NCBI GenBank assembly: GCA_963532425.1
Contig: CAUSKK010000001.1
Coordinates: forward strand, 1 to 64,000
DNA length: 64,000 bases
Source: CAUSKK01 sp963532425
GTDB lineage: Bacteria > Pseudomonadota > Gammaproteobacteria > Cardiobacteriales > Cardiobacteriaceae
Direction of reading: 5' to 3'
Shown: positions 54,562 through 63,169 of the stretch, one piece after another
Layout of the letters: each line of letters begins with the position of its first letter
How positions within the stretch are numbered: the first letter of the stretch is position 1
Position numbers and translations under genes: made by a program
Notes under the pieces: model-generated
Told to the model about the DNA's origin: nothing
Database searches by the model: none
The model's input: the letters and a program-made list of their open reading frames with translations, nothing else

Positions 54562-55688
54562 AAATCGTTCTTTCCCTGCTGCTGTCCCTGGCCCTGCTGG
54601 CCTGCTCCGACGGCGCCAGCCAGAAGCCGATGAAACCGCTGCCGCAGATTCGCGCCCAGCTCCAGCCGAAAATCCTCTGGCAGAAGGACCTGGGCGACGA
54701 CAGCGAGGGCTATTTCCTGCGGCCGGCCAGCGACGGCGAAAACGTCTACGCCGTCAGCGGCGATGGCCAGGTGCTGGCCGTGGACCGCAGCACCGGCGCC
54801 ACCCGCTGGAGCGTCAATCTCAACAATAAAATCAGCGCCGGCATCAGCTACGGCGACGACCGGCTGCTGCTGGCCACCAAAAATGGTGACCTGCTTGCCC
54901 TCAGCGCCGGCGACGGCCGCACCCTCTGGCGGGCGCCGCTGGGCAGCTATGCCCTCAGCCCGGCGGTCATCGACCATGAAATGGTCTTTGTCCGCGCCAT
55001 CGACGGCACCATCAGTGCCTTCGATTTGCAGGACGGCGAACGGGTCTGGCGCTACCGCCTACCCAGCAGCCAGCAGAGCCTGCGCGGCAACCAGACGCCC
55101 TACGTGGGCAACGGCGTGGTCATCGCCACCAGCGACAACGGCCACATGGTCATTCTGAACCAGCTCACCGGCCTGCTGCTCAACGAACAGGCCGGCGCCA
55201 GGCAGCTCATCAAGGAGGGTTCCGGCATCGGCCTCTTCGACATGGACGCCAACGCCCAAATCAACGCCAACGGCCTGCTGTTCACCTCGGTGAACGATTT
55301 GCAGGTGATGGCCGTGGATTTGAAGAAGGGCGAAATCGCCTGGGAACGGCCGGGACTGGCCACCAGCAAGAATTTTGCGCTAAACATGAACCGACTCTTC
55401 CTCAGCGACCGCAACGACCACCTGCACGCCCTGGAACAGAGCGACGGCCAGGAACGTTGGCACAGCGACCTGCTCGCCGGCCGCCAGCTCTCCGGCGTTT
55501 TCAGTCTGGAGGACCAGGTGGGCACCCTCGACCGCGAGGGCTATTTGCACCTCTTCGATGAGGCCAGCGGCCAGCCCACCGGCCAAATTCGCCTGGGCAA
55601 CGGCAGCAGCGGCGGCGCCCCGCTGATTCTCAACAACCAAATGTTCTGGCAGCTCAATGAGGGGCGGCTGGTGGCGGTGGGCCTGTGA
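54558..55688 (+). CDS. bamB: Outer membrane assembly lipoprotein BamB
   Basis: Beta-propeller lipoprotein of the BAM complex, 376 residues. The signal MKIVLSLLLSLALLACS has lipobox LLAC (Cys16). Repeated propeller blades are visible, such as GQVLAVDRSTGATRWSVNL, GDLLALSAGDGRTLWRAPL and DNGHMVILNQLTGLLL. Overlaps der by four bases. Confidence 0.94.
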   Translation: MKIVLSLLLSLALLACSDGASQKPMKPLPQIRAQLQPKILWQKDLGDDSEGYFLRPASDGENVYAVSGDGQVLAVDRSTGATRWSVNLNNKISAGISYGDDRLLLATKNGDLLALSAGDGRTLWRAPLGSYALSPAVIDHEMVFVRAIDGTISAFDLQDGERVWRYRLPSSQQSLRGNQTPYVGNGVVIATSDNGHMVILNQLTGLLLNEQAGARQLIKEGSGIGLFDMDANAQINANGLLFTSVNDLQVMAVDLKKGEIAWERPGLATSKNFALNMNRLFLSDRNDHLHALEQSDGQERWHSDLLAGRQLSGVFSLEDQVGTLDREGYLHLFDEASGQPTGQIRLGNGSSGGAPLILNNQMFWQLNEGRLVAVGL

Positions 55689-57049
55689 GCCGGACGCGCA
55701 AACCCATCATCGCCCTGGTGGGCCGGCCCAATGTGGGCAAATCCACCCTCTTCAACGCCCTGACCCGCAGTCGGGCGTCCATCGTCTCGGACCTGGCCGG
55801 CCTGACCCGCGACCGCAACTATGGCAGCGCCGAGCTCGGCGACCGCGACTGTACGGTCATCGACACCGGCGGCCTGCTGCGCAGCGAGGAAGAGAACATT
55901 GATTTCCGCGTCGATAGACAGGCCCGGGCCGCCGTGGCCGAGGCCGATGTGGTGGTGCTGGTGGTGGACGGCCGCGAGGGTCTGAATCTGGTGGACGAGG
56001 AAATCGCCGCCGAACTGCGCCACAGCCGCAAGCCCCTGATTCTGGCCATCAATAAAACCGACTTCGCCGACCCGAGCCTACTCGCCAGCGATTTCTACGC
56101 CCTCGGCATCGCCGACACCCTGGCCATTTCCGCCGAACACCGACGCGGCCTGAAACAGCTGGCCGATTTGATTCTGGCCCAGCTCGACGGCTACCCGCCG
56201 GAGCATTTCCAACTCGAAGAGGAAGCGCTTCCCGAAACGCAGCCCGAAGGCATCGTGCTGGCCGTGCTCGGCCGACCCAACGCCGGCAAATCGACCCTGC
56301 TCAACCGGCTGCTCGGCGAAGAACGGCTGGTGGCCAGCCCGGTGGCCGGCACCACCCGCGACAGCATCTACATTCCCTACACGGCCCCGGACGGCACCGC
56401 CTTCACCCTGGTGGATACGGCCGGCATCCGGCGCAAGGCCCGGGTTTCGGACAAGGTGGAGAAGTTTTCCATCGTCAAGGCGCTGGAGGCGGTGGAGCGG
56501 GCCAATGTGGTGCTGCTGCTGCTCGACGCCCGCGAGGGGGTCAATGACCAGGACGCCCATCTGCTCGGTGAAATTACCCGGCGCGGCCGGGGGCTGGTGA
56601 TAGCCGTCAATAAGTGGGACCACCTCAGTTTGGAAGAGCGCGAACAGGTGAAAAAACAGCTGGACCGCAAGCTGAACTTCGTCGATTACGCCGAGATTTT
56701 CTACATTTCCGCCCTGCACGGCAGCAATATTCGCGACCTACTGCCGGCGGTGCAACGGGCCTACACCTCCGCCCTGGCCGAACTGGGCACCAACGCCCTG
56801 ACCGCCGCCCTGGAACTGGCCTACCGCAAACACCCGCCGCCGCTGGTTAGCGGCCGCAGCATCAAGCTGCAGTATGCCCACCAGGGCGGCAAAAACCCGC
56901 CGCATATCATCATCCACGGCACCCGCACCAGCAACGTGCCGGCCAGCTACGAGCAGTATTTGAGTAAGTTTTTCCGGCGGCATTTTGGCTTGCACGGCAC
57001 GGCCATTCGCATCAGCTTCCGCGATAAACATAATCCTTATGACCGCTGA
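55685..57049 (+). CDS. der: Ribosome-assembly GTPase Der
   Basis: Double-GTPase for 50S subunit assembly, 454 residues. GTPase 1: GRPNVGKSTLFNAL, DTGGLL and NKTDF. GTPase 2: GRPNAGKSTLLNRL, DTAGIRRKARVSDKVEKFS and NKWDHL. A KH-like domain ends the protein with IRISFRDKHNPYDR. Starts at GTG 55685, overlapping the bamB stop. The 3' end is repeated just downstream in a diverged copy. Confidence 0.97.
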   Translation: MSRTRKPIIALVGRPNVGKSTLFNALTRSRASIVSDLAGLTRDRNYGSAELGDRDCTVIDTGGLLRSEEENIDFRVDRQARAAVAEADVVVLVVDGREGLNLVDEEIAAELRHSRKPLILAINKTDFADPSLLASDFYALGIADTLAISAEHRRGLKQLADLILAQLDGYPPEHFQLEEEALPETQPEGIVLAVLGRPNAGKSTLLNRLLGEERLVASPVAGTTRDSIYIPYTAPDGTAFTLVDTAGIRRKARVSDKVEKFSIVKALEAVERANVVLLLLDAREGVNDQDAHLLGEITRRGRGLVIAVNKWDHLSLEEREQVKKQLDRKLNFVDYAEIFYISALHGSNIRDLLPAVQRAYTSALAELGTNALTAALELAYRKHPPPLVSGRSIKLQYAHQGGKNPPHIIIHGTRTSNVPASYEQYLSKFFRRHFGLHGTAIRISFRDKHNPYDR

Positions 57050-57214
57050 ACCAACGTTCACTCCCGTGCGCGCCGCCCTCCGGGTGGCTTGCACGGCACG
57101 GCCATTCGTATTAGCTTCCGCGACAAGCACAACCCCTATGACCGCTGAACCAACGTTCACTCCCGCGCTCGCCGCCCTCCGGGTGGCGGGCACCCTACGG
57201 CCACTGGCATTAAC
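56987..57214 (+). repeat. 99-base tandem repeat carrying a second version of the der 3' end
   Basis: Unit 1 begins at 56987 inside der, unit 2 at 57086, and a degraded third at 57185; the period is exactly 99. In the shared coding part (GTAIRISFRDKHNPYDR-stop) units 1 and 2 differ at seven codons (CGC/CGT, ATC/ATT, GAT/GAC, AAA/AAG, CAT/CAC, AAT/AAC, CCT/CCC), all synonymous. Both are followed by GAACCAACGTTCACTCCCG. Unit 2 lies after the der stop and is not translated as such. Confidence 0.92.
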
Positions 57215-57232
57215 CCCCCATTCCTATTCCCT

Positions 57233-57712
57233 ATGACCTCAAAACGCCTCTTTGCCCTGGTGAGCGCCGGCCTCTGGTTCGGCCTCGACTGGGCCACCAA
57301 AAGCTGGGCGCTGGCCACCCTGGCGGCCGGCAGCCAGGAAATCACCCCCTTTCTCAACTGGTCGCTGGCCTTCAATCCCGGCGCCGCCTTCAGTTTCCTT
57401 GCCGCCATGGGTGGCTGGCAGCGCTATTTCTTCCTGGCCATCGCCCTGGTGATTAGCGCCTATCTGCTCTATTCCATCTACCGCGAGAAACTGAGCTGGC
57501 CGCTGGCCATCGGCTACGGCGGCATCATCGGCGGCGCCCTCGGCAATGCCTACGACCGGCTCGCCCACGGTCATGTTATTGATTTCATTGATTTTCACTG
57601 GGGTAACGCCCACTATCCCACCTTCAACGTCGCCGACATCGGCATCTGTCTCGGCGTCGGCCTGCTGCTGCTGACCTCCCTCAAACCCAAAACCGAGAAG
57701 GGCCATGGCTAA
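57233..57712 (+). CDS. lspA: Lipoprotein signal peptidase
   Basis: Inner-membrane aspartyl protease that cleaves prolipoproteins, 159 residues with four membrane segments. Catalytic aspartates are in GGALGNAYDRLAHGHVIDFI and FNVADIGICLGV; the N-terminal GLDWATKSWA is also typical. Overlaps ansA by eight bases. Confidence 0.96.
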   Translation: MTSKRLFALVSAGLWFGLDWATKSWALATLAAGSQEITPFLNWSLAFNPGAAFSFLAAMGGWQRYFFLAIALVISAYLLYSIYREKLSWPLAIGYGGIIGGALGNAYDRLAHGHVIDFIDFHWGNAHYPTFNVADIGICLGVGLLLLTSLKPKTEKGHG

Positions 57713-58736
57713 TGGCCTCGTCGTGCTCAACGCCGGCGGCACCATTGCCATGCGCCCCGGCCCCCGGGGGCTGGAAATCGACCCGGATTTTTTGCCCCGG
57801 CTGCAGACGGAGCTAGAACAGCTCGGCATCAATCCAGCTTACCTCGACTGCTTTAATCTGGAACCGCCCATCGCCAGCACCTCGGCCACCCCGGCCCACT
57901 GGCTGCGCCTGGCCGAATGGATTCGCGCCCGGGCCGACCTCTACCGGAGCTTCATCATTCTGCACGGCACCGATACCTTGGCCTACAGCGCCGCCGCCCT
58001 GACCCTACTGCTTCGGGGGCTGGGTAGTAAAAATATCCTTCTCACCGGCGCCCAGCACCCCCTGCCTGACCACGAGGCCCGGGCCAACCTGCTCGGCGCC
58101 CTCTATTTTGCCCGGCGCCGCTACCCTCGGCCCCGGCCCCTGGTCTTTTTCGGCGGCCAGCTTCTCGACGGCCTCCGGGTGCGGAAAATGGATTCCCACG
58201 GCCCGCTCGCCTTCCAGACGCCGACGGGCGACCGCTGCGGCCGGCTGGAATTTTCCCGCCGGGCCAATGGGGCGCCCCAGGTGGGCGCTTTGGGGGAACC
58301 CTACTCTAGGGCCTGTTACCCCGACGACGAGAAAAGCCCCTTTGTCTGGGGGGAGTCGCTGCATTTCCAGCCCGGCGCCGTGGCCCTGCTCTATCTGACC
58401 CCCGACCTGGCCCCCAGCGCCTATGAACCGCTGCTGGCCGATGAGTCAGTGCGGGCGGTGATAGTGCTCAGCTACGGCCGGGGCAATCTGCCCGCCGATG
58501 AGCGGTTGCGGGCGGCCCTGGGGGCGGCGGCGGCCCGGGGTGTCCTGCTCTATAATCTTAGCCAGTGCTGGCGCGGCGGCACCGACGCCTCCACCTACGC
58601 CCTCGGCGGCGACCATCTCGGCCTGCGCAGCAGCCCCCTGACCCCCGAGGCCCTCTATGTGGCCCTGCATTGCCAGCTGGCCGGCAACGGAGACGTGGCC
58701 AGTGCCGAGGCTATTCTTTCTTCTCCCAATCCCTAG
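57705..58736 (+). CDS. ansA: Asparaginase (type I-like)
   Basis: L-asparagine amidohydrolase of 343 residues. The first catalytic threonine lies in VLNAGGTIAMRPG and the second in ILHGTDTLAYSAAAL; LTGAQHPLPDHEARANL follows. There is no signal peptide, so it is probably cytosolic. A weak GGCC-rich hairpin with six T follows the stop. Start codon ATG 57705 lies within lspA. Confidence 0.92.
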   Translation: MANGLVVLNAGGTIAMRPGPRGLEIDPDFLPRLQTELEQLGINPAYLDCFNLEPPIASTSATPAHWLRLAEWIRARADLYRSFIILHGTDTLAYSAAALTLLLRGLGSKNILLTGAQHPLPDHEARANLLGALYFARRRYPRPRPLVFFGGQLLDGLRVRKMDSHGPLAFQTPTGDRCGRLEFSRRANGAPQVGALGEPYSRACYPDDEKSPFVWGESLHFQPGAVALLYLTPDLAPSAYEPLLADESVRAVIVLSYGRGNLPADERLRAALGAAAARGVLLYNLSQCWRGGTDASTYALGGDHLGLRSSPLTPEALYVALHCQLAGNGDVASAEAILSSPNP

Positions 58737-58756
58737 CGGCCCCGGCCTTTTTTACC

Positions 58757-59460
58757 GAAGCGCTCCTTCCCGAGAAGCGCTTCCCTCTCGACAGTCCTAA
58801 CCGAAGCGCTTCATTAGAAAAGAGCTTCTGGGCCGAAGCGCTTCGCCGTTGGCTATTCGTAGAACCGAAGCACTTCAGCCTGCAAGTTTTGATTTAACCC
58901 ATGCCGCCCAAGCCGAGCAGGAAGCGCTTCGCCCCGGCCAGACCCGAGCGAAGCGCTTCCCTCTCGGCCTCGGCAATCCCCACCAAAGCGCTTCAGCCTG
59001 CAGGATTTTGATTTAGCCCCCGCCGCCCAAAGCTGAGCAGGAAGCGCTTCCCTCTTTCGCAGCTTTCCAACCGAAGCGCTTCACCCCGGCCCAAAGAAAA
59101 AACCCCGCGTGCCGGCGGGGTGCTAAAGAACTTGGCAGGCGGCGCCAGGGCCCGAAGCGTTTCCTTTTTATGCGTCCCACCCGAACGAAGCGCTTCGGTG
59201 GGAATAATCTAGGTTGAAGCGCTTCCCTTCTCGCAGCTGGGGAAAAACCAAAGCGCTTCGCCCGGCCAGACCCGAACGAAGCGCTCCCCTCTCGGCAATC
59301 CCCCGAAGCGCTTCCTCCTCCCCTGCTCTGTCCATTCCTAAACGGCACCAGGCCAGCCAACCGAAGCGCTTCCCCAGTCGGCTTTCTAACTCGACGCTTT
59401 GATTTCAAATTTTGTTGACGGCCGGAGAACCGGGCCCGGAGCAGGGAAGCGCTCCCCCCA
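58757..59460. repeat. Decamer island 5
   Basis: About 11 exact GAAGCGCTTC copies plus variants (GAAGCACTTC, CAAAGCGCTTC). A longer block recurs: TTCAGCCTGCA-G-TTTTGATTTA...CCGCCCAA...GAGCAGGAAGCGCTTC near 58872-58930 and 58991-59050. A minus-strand terminator lies inside (59096-59121). The long minus frame through this region and the Sel1 repeats is spurious. Confidence 0.88.
59096..59121 (-). terminator. Terminator within island 5
   Basis: On the minus strand CCCCGC/GCGGGG flank a short loop, followed by six T (A run 59097-59102). It may end transcripts from the caspase-Sel1 gene about 360 bases upstream. Confidence 0.75.
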
Positions 59461-59484
59461 AAGGACAACAACGAACGCCGGGCG

Positions 59485-61965
59485 TCAGCGCTGGGCTTTT
59501 TTATCGAGACGGTCCAGGGCGTCCCGGGCAAGAATATTACCGGTAGCGGCGGCCTTCCAGTACCACTCGCGTGCCTTTTTAAAGTTCTGCTCGCCCCCCC
59601 AACCCAACTCATAAAGAACACCAAGCCTGTACTGTGCAGCAGCATGCCCCTGGGCGGCGGCCTTCTGGTACCACTCGCGCGCCTTGTCATAGTCCCGCTC
59701 GTCCCACCAACCCTGCTCATAAAGAACACCAAGCTTGTACTGTGCATAAGCATCCCCCTGGGCGGCGGCTGCCCGCGCCTTGTCATAGTCCTGCTCGACC
59801 CCCTGACCCTGCTCATAAAGAGCACCAAGCTCGTACTGTGCAGAAACAGGCCCCTGGGCGGCGGCTTTTTCATACCACTCGCGTGCTTTGTTGTCGTCCT
59901 GCTCGACCCCCAAACCCTGCTCATAAAGAACACCAAGCCTGAACTGTGCAGGAGCATACCCCTGGGCGGCGGCTTTTTCATACCACTCGCGCGCTTTGCC
60001 GTAGTCCCACTCGACCCACCAACTCTTCTCATAAAGAGAACCAAGCACGTACTGTGCATAAGCATGCCCCTGGGCGGCGGCTTTTTCATACCAGGCCCGC
60101 GCTTTGCCGTAGTCCTGCTCGACCCCCTTACCATACTCATAAAAACCACCAAGCCTGTACTGTGCATCAGCATGCCCCCGGGCGGCGGCTTTTTCATACC
60201 ACTCGTACACCTTGTCATAGTCCCGCTCGACCCCCCGACCCTGCTCATAAAGAACACCAAGCCTGTACTGTGCAGAAGCATGCCCCTGGGCGGCGGCTTT
60301 TTCATACCACTCGCGTGCTTTGTTGTCGTCCTGCTTGACCCCCAAACCCAACCCATAAAGAACACCAAGCTTGCACTGTGCATCAGCATGCCCCTGGGCG
60401 GCGGCCTTCTGGTACCACTCGCGCGCCTTGTCGTAGTCCCGCTCGTCCCACCAACCCTGCTCATAAAGAACACCAAGCTTGTACTGTGCATCAGCATGCC
60501 CCCGGGCGGCGGCTTCTTCATACCACTTGCGCGCTTTGCCGTAGTCCTGCTCGACCCCCCAACCCTCCTCATAAAGAACACCAAGACTGTACTGTGCATG
60601 AGCATGCCCCTGGGCGGCCGCTTTTTCATACCAGGCCCGCGCTTTGCCGTAGTCCCGCTCGACCCCCAATAAACCCTCCTTATAAAGAAAACCAAGCCTG
60701 TACTGTGCATCAGCATGGCCCTGGGCGGCCGCCTTTTCCCACCACTCGCGTGCCTTGTTATGGTTCTGCTCGACACCCCAACCGAACTCATAAAGAACAC
60801 CAAGCCTGTACTGTGCAGCAGCACGCCCCTGGGCGGCGGCTTTTTCATACCACTCGCGTGCCTTGTTATGGTTCTGCTCGACCCCCCGACCCCACTCATA
60901 AAGAAAACCAAGGATGAACTGTGCATTAGCATTCCCCTGGGCGGCGGCTTTTTCATACCACTCGCGCGCCTTGTCATCGTCCTGCTCGACCCCCTCACCA
61001 TCCTCATAAAAAATACCAAGGCTGAACTGTGCATCAGCATCCCCCTGGGCGGCGGCTTCTTCATACCACTCGCGCGCTTTGCCGTAGTCCTGCTTGACCC
61101 CCTCGCCTAGGCGATAAAGATCACCAAGACCCTTTTGCGCTGCACTATTACCGGCTTCCGCCAGCGGCTGCCAGAGGCAGCGGGCGCGCCAATAATTACG
61201 TTCTTCATAAGCCTCCTGGGCTTCCAGCAGGATAGCTTCCACATCCGGCGCAACCGCCGGCTCTTTCCCGGCGGGGGGTGCGGTGAAGTAGAAATCCTGG
61301 GTAAATTCGGGGTTGTAGATCGGGCGTTGGCTGCCGTGGGTCTGCCGCATGACGTCGGCGCGCACTTTTTTCAGGAGGATTTCGATGGGGAGCGGCTCGG
61401 CCATCCATTTGATGAGGCTGGCGGTATAGGGGCTGTTGCTACCGTAGGCGTCGCTGTCGTCGGCGCTGTCGCCGGCAGCGGTGGCGTAGGCAATGAGGAT
61501 GTCTTCGCTGCCGCCGGTTACCGGCACCAGGCCACGTTTGCCGTTGCCACGCGTAAAGGCATAGGGGGCTTCGCGACAGGCATCCAGGAAGATGAGGTTG
61601 AGGCCGCCGCCATCCATCGCGCCGCATATGAAACCGAGGCTGACGGCGCCGTCCGGCAGTTGCGCGGATTTAATGATGTCGGTATCCGCCCCGATGGGCA
61701 GAAGGTAAGTGCGGCTGTCCTCCGCCTGTACGCCGTGGCCGGCGAAGTAGACCAGGCCGATGGTATTGCGGTTGAGGCGGGCGCCGAAATCGTTGATGGC
61801 GGCTTTCATCTCGCCGAGACGCAGGTTTTTGTGGGTGGTAACCTGAAAGCCCGCCCGTTGCAGGGCGGCTGTCATGGCATCGGCATCGTTGCCGGGGGTT
61901 TTTAGCGGCTTGGCATAGGCGGCGTTGCCGATAACCAGAGCAAGACGGTGGTTGAGGTTTTTCAT
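59485..61965 (-). CDS. Caspase-family protease with Sel1 repeats
   Basis: An 826-residue protein. Residues 1-230 are a caspase (C14) domain starting RLALVIGNAAYAKPLKTPGND, with the catalytic histidine in LVYFAGHG (His77) and cysteine in IFLDACREAP (Cys130). From about residue 268, some 15 Sel1 repeats of 36 residues follow (pattern AAQGHADAQYRLGVLYEQG). No signal peptide, so likely cytosolic. Repeat 13 is shortened. Two distant repeats (7 and 14) are nearly identical, indicating recent exchange. Function unknown; caspase-like proteins occur in bacterial immunity and regulated death, and Sel1 repeats bind proteins. Confidence 0.88.
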   Translation of the reverse strand: MKNLNHRLALVIGNAAYAKPLKTPGNDADAMTAALQRAGFQVTTHKNLRLGEMKAAINDFGARLNRNTIGLVYFAGHGVQAEDSRTYLLPIGADTDIIKSAQLPDGAVSLGFICGAMDGGGLNLIFLDACREAPYAFTRGNGKRGLVPVTGGSEDILIAYATAAGDSADDSDAYGSNSPYTASLIKWMAEPLPIEILLKKVRADVMRQTHGSQRPIYNPEFTQDFYFTAPPAGKEPAVAPDVEAILLEAQEAYEERNYWRARCLWQPLAEAGNSAAQKGLGDLYRLGEGVKQDYGKAREWYEEAAAQGDADAQFSLGIFYEDGEGVEQDDDKAREWYEKAAAQGNANAQFILGFLYEWGRGVEQNHNKAREWYEKAAAQGRAAAQYRLGVLYEFGWGVEQNHNKAREWWEKAAAQGHADAQYRLGFLYKEGLLGVERDYGKARAWYEKAAAQGHAHAQYSLGVLYEEGWGVEQDYGKARKWYEEAAARGHADAQYKLGVLYEQGWWDERDYDKAREWYQKAAAQGHADAQCKLGVLYGLGLGVKQDDNKAREWYEKAAAQGHASAQYRLGVLYEQGRGVERDYDKVYEWYEKAAARGHADAQYRLGGFYEYGKGVEQDYGKARAWYEKAAAQGHAYAQYVLGSLYEKSWWVEWDYGKAREWYEKAAAQGYAPAQFRLGVLYEQGLGVEQDDNKAREWYEKAAAQGPVSAQYELGALYEQGQGVEQDYDKARAAAAQGDAYAQYKLGVLYEQGWWDERDYDKAREWYQKAAAQGHAAAQYRLGVLYELGWGGEQNFKKAREWYWKAAATGNILARDALDRLDKKAQR
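59548..61164 (-). repeat. 108-base coding tandem repeats (Sel1)
   Basis: About 15 in-frame units of 108 bases encoding Sel1 repeats. Units near 59640-59745 and 60390-60490 are almost identical over about 100 bases. One unit near 59760-59800 is short by about six codons. Confidence 0.9.
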
Positions 61966-62061
61966 GGTTTTCTTCCTGTGATTTTTCTTCTAAGAAGACG
62001 GCAGCCGTTAAAAAGCCGGGCCTCATCTTTTTGATACGGGATAGGTTACGGGAGGGAAGCG

Positions 62062-62769
62062 CTAGGCCAGCGGCAGCAGCAGCGGCACCAGATAGGGGGC
62101 GATGAACGAGGTCAAAATGCCGTTGAAAATCAGGCCGACGGTGGCATAGCTGGCGTATTTCTGCGAAATCTCCAGACAGCGGGCAATGCCCATGGCATGG
62201 GAGGCGGTACCCTCGGCCACGGCCAGGGACATGGGCCGGCGCACCACCCGCCGCATCAGCCAGAGGCCGCCGAGCTGGCCGGTCAGGCCGGCAATAATCA
62301 CCGCCAGGGCCGCCACCGGCACGATGCCCCCGTAGGCCTGGGTTACCTCGATGGCGATGGGCATGGTTACGGACTTGGTCGCCAGCGCCGCACTCACCGC
62401 CGGGCTGGCGCCGAAGAGCAGGGCCAGATAGACCCCGGACACGATGCCCACCAGACTGCCCACCAGCTGGGAAATCAGCACCGGCCCGAGCTGGGAACCG
62501 ATGCGGCGCCACTGGCGGTAGAGGGGCAGGGCCAGACAGACCACCGCCGGCTGCAGCCAGTAGCTGAGCAGGTTGCCGGCCGGTTCGTACTTCTCAAAGG
62601 GCACGTCCAGGGCCTGCAGATAGCCGATGACGATGACCACCGTAATCACCTGGGGATTAATCAGGCTGATTTTGCTGCGCGCCCGGATATAAACCGCCAG
62701 CCAGTAGGCGCTGACCATCAGAAAGAGAAAGAAGCTGGGACTATCCAGCCTTAGACCGCCGCTGAACAT
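62062..62769 (-). CDS. lrgB: LrgB/CidB-like membrane protein
   Basis: A 235-residue membrane protein with about seven hydrophobic segments, family LrgB: ATKSVTMPIAIEVTQAYGGI, TGQLGGLWLMRRV and EGTASHAMGIARCLE are typical. It overlaps lrgA upstream by 29 bases. Related pairs control murein hydrolase export or transport small carboxylates such as pyruvate or glycolate; the role here is unknown. Confidence 0.9.
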   Translation of the reverse strand: MFSGGLRLDSPSFFLFLMVSAYWLAVYIRARSKISLINPQVITVVIVIGYLQALDVPFEKYEPAGNLLSYWLQPAVVCLALPLYRQWRRIGSQLGPVLISQLVGSLVGIVSGVYLALLFGASPAVSAALATKSVTMPIAIEVTQAYGGIVPVAALAVIIAGLTGQLGGLWLMRRVVRRPMSLAVAEGTASHAMGIARCLEISQKYASYATVGLIFNGILTSFIAPYLVPLLLPLA

Positions 62770-63097
62770 GGCGCGCCACCTCGTGTACTTTTCCCGTTAC
62801 CAGCAACACCAGCGCCGTGCTCAGCACGCTGGCCCCAAAAATGGCCCAAAAATCCTTGGCGATGAGGCCGTAATAGTTCATTACCGCCACGCAGGGGGGC
62901 ACCAGCAGCAGCAGCATGTACTGCATGAGGAAATCGGCCAGCGGCCTAATCCATTCCTCGCGCACCACCCCCGAATGCAGCAGCAGAAAGAGCGTCAGCA
63001 GGCCGATGATGCTCGGCGGCAGGCGCAGGCCCAGCAGTTTGACCACCAGTTCCCCCAGGGCCAGACAGGCAAAAACAATGAAAAAGGCCCTAATCAT
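62741..63097 (-). CDS. lrgA: LrgA/CidA-like membrane protein
   Basis: A small (118-residue) holin-like membrane protein with four hydrophobic segments: FACLALGELVVKLLGLRLP, SIIGLLTLFLLLHSG, then MQYMLLLLVPPCVAVMNYYG with the conserved PP. It is the usual partner of LrgB, in overlapping order on the same strand. Confidence 0.9.
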   Translation of the reverse strand: MIRAFFIVFACLALGELVVKLLGLRLPPSIIGLLTLFLLLHSGVVREEWIRPLADFLMQYMLLLLVPPCVAVMNYYGLIAKDFWAIFGASVLSTALVLLVTGKVHEVARHVQRRSKAG

Positions 63098-63169
63098 CAG
63101 CGGGCCCCCGTGGCAAATGGCATGTGTTCCTCCAACGGCCCGGCCGGCGACCGGGCGCGGTTACTTTGA

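Noticed and set aside
59644..60672. Plus-strand repetitive frame opposite the Sel1 gene
   Set aside because: Regular translation of the antisense of the Sel1 repeats; no independent signal.
59013..61064. 683-codon minus frame across island 5 and the Sel1 gene
   Set aside because: Out-of-frame repeat translation of the 108-base Sel1 units plus island; shadow of the caspase-Sel1 gene.
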